Shown piece by piece: positions 23,142 to 33,452 of a DNA stretch of 64,000 bases. Positions within the stretch are counted from its first letter, which is position 1, and each line of letters opens with the position of its first letter. Source of the DNA: Antitrichia curtipendula. Lineage: Eukaryota; Streptophyta; Bryopsida; Hypnales; Leucodontaceae. The notes under the pieces were generated by a model. It was not told where the DNA came from. It searched no databases and was given only the letters and a program-made list of their open reading frames with translations. The stretch covers positions 14,410,725 through 14,474,724 of the forward strand of contig OX579634.1 of assembly GCA_951230915.1 (NCBI GenBank). The letters are read 5' to 3'. The translations under genes and the position numbers were made by a program.

Positions 23142-23688
23142 TAAGGTAAACCAGCCTATGACAGGCCAAGTGCCTAATACAGACATCTATAAGATGACCC
23201 ATTACAGTTTTGCATCAATCTGTGCCAGGTTTTTTCCAATTAATTTAAGCAAAACTTTATTAGGTAGGTTGATGGCTGAAATCAATGTTTTGTATGATGC
23301 TGATGGAGATGTTAGAGACTGTTTTAGGAACTCGTCCCTTTCTAGTGTACTTCATTATATGAACTAACTTTTTTTATTCCTTTATGTCATGTCCATGTTA
23401 GAAAATATTTCAACCATGTTAGGAAATATTGTAACTGCATTGGGTGGTTTGATGACCACCATGGGTATAGTTTTTGATGGTTGTGGGATAGTCTACAGAT
23501 TGTTTTGAGCCATCTGGACAATTCACTTCAAAAATCTGTAACAAATTCATACTTTGTCAAAAAAATAAAATTTCAATTGTTCTACCAATTTTTCATGTTT
23601 GCCTTTATATGAAAAAAAAAATTCAAAATTTCAAATATGTCAACAAGGCAAACCAGGCAATCTGCCTGTCATAGGCTGGTTTACCTTA
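23142..23688 (+). mobile_element. Family D MITE, copy 1 (TA-flanked, 25-bp perfect TIRs)
   Basis: Both ends are the same 25-bp inverted repeat, beginning TAAGGTAAACCAGCCTATGA and continuing CAGGC. TA at each border fits a Stowaway/mariner-type target site. It is nearly identical, in inverted orientation, to 55787-56311, so both moved or were copied recently. A 22-bp internal duplication (TTAGAAAATATT/TTAGGAAATATT) is specific to this copy. No transposase. Confidence 0.8.
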
Positions 23689-24299
23689 TAGAGGTTTTAA
23701 TGTTGGGGTGATCCTATCCAAATTTTGTAAAATAGATATCTCTTTATTGTAATTAGATTTTTCTATTTGAACTTCACATAGTAATTAGTTTTGTACATTT
23801 AAGCATGATGGTACAATTACTTTGCCAAAATCAAGCTAAAATATAGAGATATCCATTTCTTCAAAGTTTGATCATACGACACTTTTCATTGAACTCTTCA
23901 TTGGTCATCTTTTTGTTACTCAAGGGGGTGTTTTTTTAATATGAAAGATGTGCATATGAATGTTCCTTACATATCTATGCAATCAAATCAAAAAATTCAC
24001 CACCAATTGTGTTCAGTAAAATATCATGTAAAATCGCTCCAAAATGCAGTTTGTAAGCTTTCAATACCCAATTATACATTTGAGGAGGTGGATGATTTTA
24101 GAGGCCCCTGCCATATCAACTTCAATATTTCATAACTAATTCCACAAGGCTTCAATAAATATGAAATGACTTGAGCTAAATGCCAATCGCACTTGTCTTT
24201 CAAGAAAAATCTGTTGAAAAATATTCCAAGAAGTTTCACCTCCCCCAAAGTCAATTTTAGCTCTTAAATGGGCAATTATGGACCTCCTATGGTCCTACC
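23689..24299. other. AT-rich spacer, nothing recognised
   Basis: Between the family D and family A elements; no gene supported. Confidence 0.5.
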
Positions 24300-25202
24300 T
24301 TAACTCCTAAAGGACTAGCATGCATTTTTTGGCAACATAGAAATTTTGGGTAGGTACATGTGACTAGAGATTTGCATATTTTAGGCTGAAATTTTAAGAG
24401 AAGGTGGGACGAGGAATATCTTTCATATGCACTAAGTTTCATGACATTTGGAAATACAAGTCAAAAGTTATGGCCTAATATATGTTATTTATTTTTCCTG
24501 CTGGAAAATCCGTGCAGATAAAAAAAAATCATATTTTTTAGAAACAAAAATTTGAAATTGGTTTTCTAGAGTTATATATATGTGGAAAGCTTTTAATCAT
24601 TTCAATCAATGAGTCAAAAGTTATGAGGAGTTTTTGTTTGCGGACAATTATGGATTCTCTATTCTAAAATAAACTTTGAAATCTTTTATTTCACTCAATT
24701 TCCAATATTTTTTGAAAAAAATAAAATTATTGGATGTAGATTGTTTATTAAAACATTTCAACCATTGGGATTGGCATTTTTCAATTCCATAACAAAATTC
24801 TTAACAATTTAGTATTTTGGATCATTCTTTATTTTTTCCTACTTACTAAATTTTTCCTACATGTTATACAATTCCAAATCATATGAAAATGTTTAAGCAT
24901 GTAGCTAACTTGTTTAGAAAGAAGAATCCAAAAAAGTACCACATTTTGGACATGTAAAGTGTACCTGCCTTGTTTTTCACAGGGCCCAAAAAATGATTTC
25001 AATGAATTTGAATGCTTATATCTTGCAATGCACGTAGTGCAAATTTCTGAAATTTTTACCACATGTTCTCAAGTCAGCATACTACAATGTCCTACGGAAA
25101 CATGTATCAAAAAAAAAATTCCAAAAATTTGGTACTTGTACTAGAAATGACAATTTTGGAGCGTTTTTGAAAAAAACATAGTCAAGGAACTCAAGGGGTT
25201 AA
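24300..25202 (+). mobile_element. TTAA-ended element, family A copy 2
   Basis: 903 bp, TTAACTCCTAAAGGACTAGC at the left and CTCAAGGGGTTAA at the right. Closest to copy 1 (GGCAACATAGAAATTTTGGG, ATTGGGATTGGCATTTTTCA, GGTACTTGTACTAGAAATG). No coding capacity. Confidence 0.7.
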
Positions 25203-25442
25203 GAGTAGCTCCAACGCATCAACCTCAAAAGAACCTGAAATTATTTTTTATATAATGACATTGAGGGCCAATTGCCGTCCTGGTGGGGCTTCTCTAACAA
25301 AAGTCAAGATTGGAAAGGGATGCTCTAAGATAGGGTATTACCACAGAAGCTAGAAACTTCATCTACACTGAACATTTACTGCATTGGAAACAAAGAGCCG
25401 ACCAATTGTTTATTCCATGTCTCCAACTATAAAACTTACTAT

Positions 25443-25548
25443 TTTAACCCTAGAAGGACGGGTTGGTCATTGTAAAGGATGAACATCTGCACTTTTATTC
25501 TACATAGAAGGATTATCTATCAATCATCCATTTACGGTGTCCTTCTAG
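25443..25548 (+). mobile_element. Internally deleted family B element
   Basis: Begins TTTTAACCCTAGAAGGACGGGTTGGTCATTGT and ends CGGTGTCCTTCTAG; only the outer parts of family B remain, joined across a deletion. Confidence 0.45.
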
Positions 25549-25682
25549 AATTTTCATCGAACCAATTGCAAGTATTTTTCTTGTGCAAAAGCAAAAAAAT
25601 AAAGCCATCATTGATTACAACAACTTGCTAACTTTAGATGAAAATGTAATGTTTGGACTTTGGAGGAGTTGCCTAGTAAAAA

Positions 25683-26306
25683 TATGGGAAATTTTGCTAA
25701 AATGGCAATATCCCATCATTTCCATGTGCCATTTACAAACCGCCTAGTCAAAATTGTGAAAGTGCCATCTAGGACTAGTATAGATTTCAAACATCTTGGA
25801 CTTATATAGATTTCAAAAATCTAGACATTAGATGGGATTCAGCCATCGGGGAGGGCTGTGAGTTCTCCAGTCAAAATCCGCCAATACCCGCCATTCCCCT
25901 CCTGTGCTGACCTGAACAAGCGACTGCCAGGTCAGAGTTTTTGAAAATAAAAATAAAAAAAATAAAAATTTTGACTTTGTTTTTCATTTTAAGGACTTAA
26001 AATTTTTCTTTTGAAAAAAAGAAAAAAATGCCGGCGCGTTCGATGGGGGTCCCAGGGAACGGGGTTGGGAACGACGCTGAAACGGCCCTCCAGCCCCCCG
26101 GAATCCCATCTAATGACTAGTAGAAATTTCAAAATGTGTGGTCGAAATTACAAAAGTGACATCTAGAATAAATGTAGATTTTAGACATCTAAGAAAGGTA
26201 TAGATTTCAAACATCTAGAATAGTTGTAGGTTTTAGACCGCCCGGTCTGAACTATAAAAACTGCCAAAAGTAGCGGAATAGCACCATTTTAACAAAATTG
26301 CCCATA
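25683..26306 (+). mobile_element. Family I element, copy 1, interrupted
   Basis: The left end GGGAAATTTTGCTAAAATGG pairs with the right end CCATTTTAACAAAATTGCCC, inverted repeats of about 30 bp extending into a GGCAATATCCC/GGAATAGCACC block. Repeated words TAGATTTCAAACATCT fill the interior. A complete family C element is inserted at 25826-26115. Non-coding. Confidence 0.65.
25826..26115 (+). mobile_element. MITE, family C copy 2, with 15-bp perfect TIRs
   Basis: Ends CATTAGATGGGATTC and GAATCCCATCTAATG are exact inverted repeats. GC-rich ends (GGGGAGGGCTGTGAG; GGCCCTCCAGCCCCC) flank an AT-rich centre. It lies inside the family I element, so it inserted later. Confidence 0.7.
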
Positions 26307-27154
26307 AACTGTTTATTTGAATAAGCAACAAGAGTTTGAGGATAGAACTATGCAGTACTTTGTATATTCTTTCATCCAAAAATTGGAAATGCTAGGTTTT
26401 TTCTTGCACTCCTTGAAACAAAATGGCTGAAATAACTACATGATTTTGTGCAAATAGTCACCCCCTATGAACCATTAGAATCTATATCCAAAATGAGTCA
26501 GGCACAAATTCACAAATTCACGACTGGCCCCAATGGGCCCCAGTGGGCCCCATTGATAGTTCATCCAAACAGCTATAGATTGTGTATTGTAGAGGGTTAA
26601 GGTGAAATAGGGTGATTCTAATAAACACTAATATTATTTGGGTGTCACATTTTGCAGGTCTATTATGTCCTCTAGTATAACTTTTGAAGTGTGGGACTGA
26701 AGGATCTCAAATTTAAAATGATGATGGATAGTACCTCTTTTGTAATTAGTCGTAGCAAAATAATTTGAATTTTTTTTTTAAATTATTTAATTTAAAAAAT
26801 CAGATTTTCTACTTTGTTACATTTTGAATTTCCATGGTTTGAGAGATTTTTTAGTATCCAAAATTAATCATCAAAGAGGTGAAAGTGCAACTGAAAATAG
26901 AAAATTTCAAATCCTCCATATGGATGCAAAGAAGGTTTCCTTACATATAAATATTTTAGACATTTGAAAATACTTTTCCATCATATTTACATCACTTATT
27001 TCTATAAAGCTTTAAGAATGGATAATTTTTTGAATTTTTTTTAATGCTTTTTATATGTTTTAATATTTTAAACATCAAATTGTCTATTTTTTGAATTTTT
27101 TTGTCAATTTATTTCTTCTATGATTTTTGACCTAATTTTGGTGATATATTATTT

Positions 27155-27370
27155 TATGGGGAATTTTGATAAAATGGCAATATTCCATCTACCATTTCAA
27201 ACTGTCTAGTCTAGACTGTGAAAGTACCATCTAAGACTAATACAAATTTCAAAATCCATGACTAGTATAGATTTTAGATACCTAGGACAGTTGTACATTT
27301 TGAACCACCTACTTTAAATTGTAAAAATTGTCAAAGTAGCGGAATAGCGCCATTTGAGCAAAATTGTCCA
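27155..27370 (+). mobile_element. Family I element, copy 2
   Basis: Uninterrupted counterpart of 25683-26306: GGGGAATTTTGATAAAATGG at the left, CCATTTGAGCAAAATTGTCC at the right, with the same AGTAGCGGAATAGCGCCATT block. Confidence 0.65.
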
Positions 27371-27968
27371 CTTTCAATTTTATACCAACTATTTACTTGT
27401 TTTTAAATAATTTTCTAATAGCTCACAGTACTATTATAAAAAAGGTCATAAACGCAACAAATTGAGCAAGTGCTTTTTAGAATCATCCAATAGTTACAGC
27501 TTCATGGTTTCCCCATCAGAAGAAAAAGAGGCTACAAGAAGACTATTTCAAGGTTGTTCCCCAAGTTGTGAACCATTACAATACATACCAAAATATTATA
27601 GAATTAAACAGTAGATCAATTTTTTTTTTAAATAATTAATGAAATAATATTATTTGGTTTGGCAAATTCTTGACCATATCAAATTTGAGATCATTGTCAT
27701 TGTAATTCGGAATTATTTTAACATTAAATTTTTTTCCATTTTTTCCATTTTCTCATTATTTAATCAAATTTTCCTATGCAATTTATGCCTTGCAATTTTT
27801 TTAAATTAAAAGATTAAAAACAGGGGAATTTCAACCAAAATTTCTCGTTGTCTTAGGTCTCATTATTCTTCTAATGCATGATGTAGGTAAATAGTCAAAG
27901 AAATTTTAGTCCAAAAATAAAGGACCGCATGAGACAATGCCTTGTCTGGTATGAGTTACATGAGGCAC
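27371..27968. other. AT-rich spacer, nothing recognised
   Basis: No gene or repeat end could be supported. Confidence 0.5.
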
Positions 27969-28443
27969 TAAGGTAAACCAGCCCATAGTGGTCAAAATAA
28001 GGAGCTTGACATCATGTGGTTACTGAAATTTTTTAATTTTTTTCCCACAATAGTACAAGTGCAAAAAACAATGAGAACAATTAAAATTATCTTCTTCTGA
28101 CAAAATGTGAATTTGCTATGAATTTTTGAAGTGTTCAATGCGTTTTTGCCCATAAGAGTCTGTAGACTACCTTTTATCCAACAAAATCTGAATCCATCAT
28201 GCTCATTTGGCTCACCGAAAGCAGTCAAAATCTTTTCTAACATGGAAAGCCTTAAAAGTCAATTCTCACAATGAATTCTCACTGAAAAATTAGAAGTTCC
28301 TCATGATGTCACTAACTACTTCATTACTGTCATGTAAGACATGCATTGAAGGCAAAATCTGAAAAAACTGAAAAAACCATGATGGGGTCATGAGGTAGGT
28401 GTCCACTATGGGTCATTTGACCACAATGGATTGGTTTACCTTA
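27969..28443 (-). mobile_element. Family D MITE, copy 3
   Basis: 475 bp between TAAGGTAAACCAGCCCATAG and GGATTGGTTTACCTTA, TA-flanked. The interior agrees with copy 4 at 7327 and more distantly with copies 1 and 2. Confidence 0.7.
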
Positions 28444-28692
28444 TTGCCCAAGACTTTCAAACATTTGGAGGCTTGAAGTTTTTTTTCAAAATCTTTTATT
28501 CTTATAGATTTGTTATTCAATACGTGTTCCTAATTCCTAGTGTGAACCGCAAGAACTCTCAAAGAAAAAGTTGGTTATACTATAATTATACCTTCAAAGT
28601 CTTCCGTGTATTTTTTTGCCATTTATCAACAGTTTGAATCACTGAAATAAACGTTAGCACTAATGGTAAGTGCAAAAAAGACTAGCAATATT

Positions 28693-29643
28693 TTCAACCT
28701 CTTACAGACCAAGTTTACAAATTTTGAACAATGGATGAACACAAAGACATCCCAAGCACGCAAATTAATCCCTAGTGAAATTTTTTGAAACCTTCTCATA
28801 GATAGAAAAAATTTCTTAGCTTTGTAGTAAAATAGTTTTTATTTCAATCAGTGCCCAAGAGCAAAAGTTATGCCATCTTAAACATAGTTTTCACGTTGCT
28901 ACGCAAACAAAGAATTCACAAAAACTTGAAATTTGAAACTATTATTTTTTTCTTATAGATAATATTTTTGATTGCATGTAAACTTGTAAAGCTTTGATTC
29001 ATTCCATATGGATTAGTGGTTTGAAAGTTATGAACAATCTTGTTTTTTGGGCAATCTAATCATCTTCTTGAAAAAATAACTTAAAGGATTCATTTTTGAA
29101 TGCAAAATTTATAATTTAAAAAATAAAAAATAATTTGACAAGGTTGAGTTTGCTTTCCAGAAAAATCTCATTGTTGAAATTATTGTTTTTCAATCCCATC
29201 TTAGAGCTATTAATGATTTAGATTTTCTTTCAATCTTGGACCTACTTCTACATAATAATTTTTTAAAGAATGAAAATCAAGTGCATGTTTTTTAAAAATA
29301 AATAAAAATTCAAAGTCTATACTTTCAACTCATTTCTTCAATACAATTTCTTTTTTTAATTCAAAGTCTATAGTGCAAAATTTTTACACAAATGGTAGTC
29401 AAAGTCATCTGAAATTGCAGACTAGTGCTCAAATTTTTTTTTGAACTCTAAATGCTAATATCTTCCAATTTGTAAGGTCAAACTTCATGAAATTTTTACC
29501 ACATGATCTCAGACAAGTTATGTACAAGATTCTATGGTTACATTCTAAAAGAAGTATTTTTTCGTTTTCTTGGGTGAATGCAACAGAAATGGCAGTTTTA
29601 GTGTTTTTTGACAGAAAAATGGCCATGGTCCTTTAGGAGTTAA
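28693..29643 (+). mobile_element. TTAA-ended element, family A copy 3
   Basis: The right end GGTCCTTTAGGAGTTAA is clear. The left end TTCAACCTCTTACAGACCAAG is a mutated form of TTAACCCCTAAAGGACCAAA. The interior has the shared blocks GAGCAAAAGTTATGCC, TTAGAGCTATTAATGATTTA and GAAATGGCAGTTTTAGTG. Confidence 0.65.
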
Positions 29644-31654
29644 TAAAATGCATTTTGTCATCCATCAAATTTTTTGAAGATTCTTGTGTTACTTCTTTAA
29701 CATTTTCACAATATAGATTCTAAAGACATTGCTTTGCAAATATTCTATAATTCAAAGAAAATTGGTAGGTCTCGTGTTAAAAATAACTTTTCCAGCTCAA
29801 ATAAAGATTCATCAAAACAACTTGAATAAAAATGTAAAATAAAATTCTTCAAAAACTACTATGATTAGAAATTAATATTTTGAACATAGAAGAAATAAGT
29901 TCTTATGAAAATCACAAATATTCAATATACAATCTATTTTAAGAAGAATTTTTAATTTTTGGCTTCAAATTTCATTGAAATATATTAATTTGTGTACTAA
30001 TTGTTCTAACCATATGGATATGATTTATGAATCATATTTTTTAACTATTGTTTGAAAGACATCATTAAATTATTAGTCTAAATTATATTTTATGATACAT
30101 CTTTACTATTAAAAAGTTTGGACTACTCCTTGCTTAGTAAGGGTTTACCCTCTTATAATCTCTCACAATATGCATAATTAGAACATGAAATTTTGCAAAT
30201 ATATTCCTTAGGGTAGGAAGTAGATTTAAAAGGTCAAAAAATCAAAGGATCATTTAAAAAGAATTTGTACTTCAAATCACAAAGGAGCATTAAGGGTCAA
30301 AGTGATCTTGGATAATGAGGATTAATAGATGATGCTCAATATTGAAGGAACATAAGGCAAATCAACCAGAGTCAAAACAACCATTTTGAGGTATCCTCTT
30401 TGTAATTGATTGTTTCAAGTCCCATCCTTGTTGACATTGAAGCTCCATACAAGGACATATTTCCTTGACAAAAAACCCAGTCTCCTCTCTCACAACTTCA
30501 AGGTATTCATTGTAGCTACAATAATGTACTTAGGTTCAATTTCCTTTAAGTTTTTCCACAACTTTTCAAAAACTAGAATAAACTTTTTCACCCTTGATGT
30601 TGGGTCTTCTGGATTGCCGCACTATGGTAGAGCCATCCATCATTGACGACTTAAGCAATTCCGTGCATGTTCTAGAGCAAGAGAAGGTAATGTGAATTTT
30701 CTGCAATGAAGGAAGTATTAAGGGAGGCAACCCATTTCTAACCACTTAAGCAAATACATGTATTTGCAAGGCAAGTTTCAACAAAGGGGAAATTTTTCCA
30801 TGTGTAGAAATAGAGTTCATAAAGTTTTCATGATTTTTTAGATTTTTAATTCTCAAAACATAATTATTATGAATTTTTTAGCTAAAGATTATGTTCCATC
30901 CATACTAGTCATATAGACCTTCCTATTTTCGACCAAGGGCTAGTTGCAAAATCCACCAAGGATATTGAAAGTCTTGTGGCTAATCATAATGCACCACAAC
31001 TACATTGGGAATTGTACCATAATTAATGGCTGTTAATCACCTCTTACATAGAATTACACCACCTTATGCTACCAAAATGGGGTGTGTAATCAGGAATGGA
31101 TTGCCTCCCTTAGAGGAGAATTGGAGTCCATGGATTCCTAATTTGGGAATGGCTAATATTCAAAAAAATACATCCAAAAATTAGAAAATAATGCCAATAT
31201 GGTTATACTCAATATGGAATATAAGGTGATAAAATCAAATTTTGGAGGCGTTGCCACTAGTAGCAACAATTCATTGAAAAAATAAATAAAATGATAGCAT
31301 CATTTGCTTGTTACTTGGTGAATAAAATAACAATTGTTGCCAATGGTTGTATAGCATGTTTGCATCTGAAATAGACTATTCAATTCGACATCTTCATTGC
31401 TTGAAATGGTAAGGTGCCAACATTGACCATGTTTGTACATGTCAAAGGGACACACGGCCTTTGGCACATAGGTTGGGTATGAGTGAATTGTTGCCAACTT
31501 GGCATGTACCACCAACATCCCATTAAGTCACAAGTTTGATGACAGTGACCATATAAATGGAATTATTCTTTTTTTACAAACCAAACAATTAATTTTCAAA
31601 CCAAAGGTACCAAGGTATGTTGAGCCCTCAATTCTCCTTTAATAATGTTGGTAT
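29644..31654. other. AT-rich intergenic region, weak repeat similarity only
   Basis: No gene supported. The section 30600-30720 resembles 55135-55210 (CTTAAGCAA, TCCGTG, GGCAATGTAAATTTT), suggesting an older dispersed repeat that continues into family G. Confidence 0.4.
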
Positions 31655-31840
31655 TTTTATGCCTTGAATTGGAATTATTATGTGTATTAGAAGCCAAAAG
31701 TTGGTGTGAACCCATACCCAATGTATAGAGTCTTCCAATTCCAATCATTCAATAACTAATTTTTTGCTCACTACTTCCTACTTTCTTGCTCACTACATTG
31801 GTACATATACCATGACCTTATTAGTCCAATATTAAAAAAA
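31655..31840 (+). repeat. Dispersed repeat, family G copy 2
   Basis: Matches 55250-55440 in order (TATGCCTTGAATTG, TATAGAGTCTTCCAATTCC, TCACTACTTCCTACTTTCTT, CATGACCTTATTAGTCC) and 128-350 in reverse. Further shared text (GGTATGGATCCTTGGTTG) occurs downstream at about 32480 and 55530. Confidence 0.6.
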
Positions 31841-31951
31841 TAAATAAATCACATTCTAAGCTTTGATTGGAATTTTTTCCGACCATGGTTGAAAATAGGA
31901 TAGAAGCACCTATTTAAGTCCATATATCCATTGATTAACTATAAAGTTCCT

Positions 31952-32156
31952 TTAACCTTTAAACGTCAACGAGGACGTTTGGCATCCAATGGATGACATA
32001 GAATCCTTCTAATAGGACAAAAGTGCAACTATTCATCCTCAAAATTTTGTTGTAAAAAGGGAAGGTCTTCTTTAGTAGTTTGACTTCCAATGAGTGCTTT
32101 CATAATTTTTTAAGCAAATGATTTCCATGGTCACCAGTTTGTCCTTTAAGGATCAA
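31952..32156 (-). mobile_element. Family B element, copy 5
   Basis: Inverted family B copy: TTAACCTTTAAACGTC at the left, GAAGGTCTTCTTTAGTAG in the middle, TTTGTCCTTTAAGGATCAA at the right, where the terminal TTAA is mutated. Confidence 0.6.
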
Positions 32157-32630
32157 AGTATCCCCAAAAGTACCTTGAAATTGTTCCCATGCTTAACTGT
32201 GGTTTGTGGGTGTTGATTTTCTTAGATTTCCGTGTCAAAATCAAGGCAGCTTTACTAGAGTGTTGTTTTAGGTGCCCTAGGGAACTCTCCTTTGAAAATT
32301 CACAAAAAACAGATGTTTTATCCAAATTTTATTTTTTATTTTCAAAAAATTCATGATTTTCAATTGCGAATATTGCAAAAATATTCTTTCTAGCGAAAGG
32401 TGCCTCCAACTATACTTAATTGCTTAAATTCACAAGGATGCGTGCTTCTACCTTATGCTTAGCTACACCCTACAGATTGGGTATGGATCCTTGGTTGAGA
32501 ATGGGTGGTTCTACTATAATTCTCGCATTCATGTTGGGTTCCCATAATAGAATAATTTTCCTCCACACAGTTGAAAGGATATTGCAAAAGTAGTTTCGAT
32601 TCTGCTACAGTCCAAGAGGCCTCTCCCTTC
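32157..32630. other. Spacer, nothing recognised
   Basis: Weak family G-related text only (see 31655); no gene. Confidence 0.45.
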
Positions 32631-32711
32631 TTAACTCCTAAAGGACGGAGGCCATGACTGTGTAGTCAAATTTGCTTACGTTGAACGGACACTGGGTCCT
32701 TTAGGGGTTAA
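32631..32711 (-). mobile_element. Mini TTAA element, family J copy 2
   Basis: 81 bp with near-perfect 16-bp ends: TTAACTCCTAAAGGAC and GTCCTTTAGGGGTTAA. The ends are those of the 0.9-kb family A; the interior is the inverted counterpart of 7024-7113. It is effectively two terminal repeats with 49 bp between. Confidence 0.75.
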
Positions 32712-33452
32712 CTTCCTACTTCACCGCTACTTCACCCCCTTATGCAGCTTGCGCGTCACGCAGCTAGCTAACTGATGCCAACTTCAGCTGTGTATGCACT
32801 ACTGTATCGTGGCCCAGGGCAAGGATTTTCGGTGCTCAATTACGAGGTAAAGTAATTCAGAGTACGAGGTTTGGTAGCACTAGATCGATTTGAGGATGAT
32901 CGAGTTTTTCGCAGCATAATTTCTAGCATCCTGAGTTCGGAGACGTGGTGCGTGAGCATCGACGCGAGTGCTGCAAAGCAAGACATTCTGGACAATTGTT
33001 GCTCATTGAGTGATTGTTGAATGTCTGTGTGTTGACGAATCTCTGTAAAATCTAGCTGAATATCGCGTCTGCCCACGAGTGGAATCTATATGTAATTGTC
33101 GATCGGTTAGTGGAAGCTAGCAACGTAACTAATTCCGAGGTGATCGAAGGATAGCTAGCTAGAATTGGTCCGAGTGCGTGTCCCGAATCCCGAATTAGAC
33201 CTTCAAATTTTGCGTTTGCTCACCGACAGAATCTAGCTAGCCAGGACCTGTATTGATCGTGCAGAGGAAAGCTTGATTGCATGAGGAGGAATCTCAATCG
33301 ACTGAAATAAATTTGGGTTAATTGCAATTGGATCGTCGTCACCGGCGTGGTCGAGACTTGGAAACGCCACGTCTGTGAGTAGCGCCACGGGTACCGCAGA
33401 CACGAAGCCCAACAGCGCCTGCAAGCGCGCCTTAGGCGATCCCTCCGACGCC
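32712..33452 (+). promoter_or_regulatory. Upstream region of the methionine gamma-lyase gene
   Basis: Balanced base composition, with GCTAGCTAG and GATCGA words like the block at 21705-22417. The coding frame stays open upstream of the chosen ATG back to 33306 without an ATG, so a spliced upstream start is possible. A short upstream ATG frame lies at 33281-33310. Confidence 0.35.

Noticed and set aside
23158..23367. 69-codon ORF inside family D, also intact at 56086-56295 on the minus strand
   Set aside because: The two copies differ at six sites, four changing the amino acid and two silent, which is what neutral drift gives. The ORF includes the terminal repeat and is absent from the older copies.
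29644..31654. Search for LTR retrotransposon domains (RT, integrase, protease) here and across the window
   Set aside because: No frame on either strand showed reverse transcriptase or integrase motifs; none could be supported.
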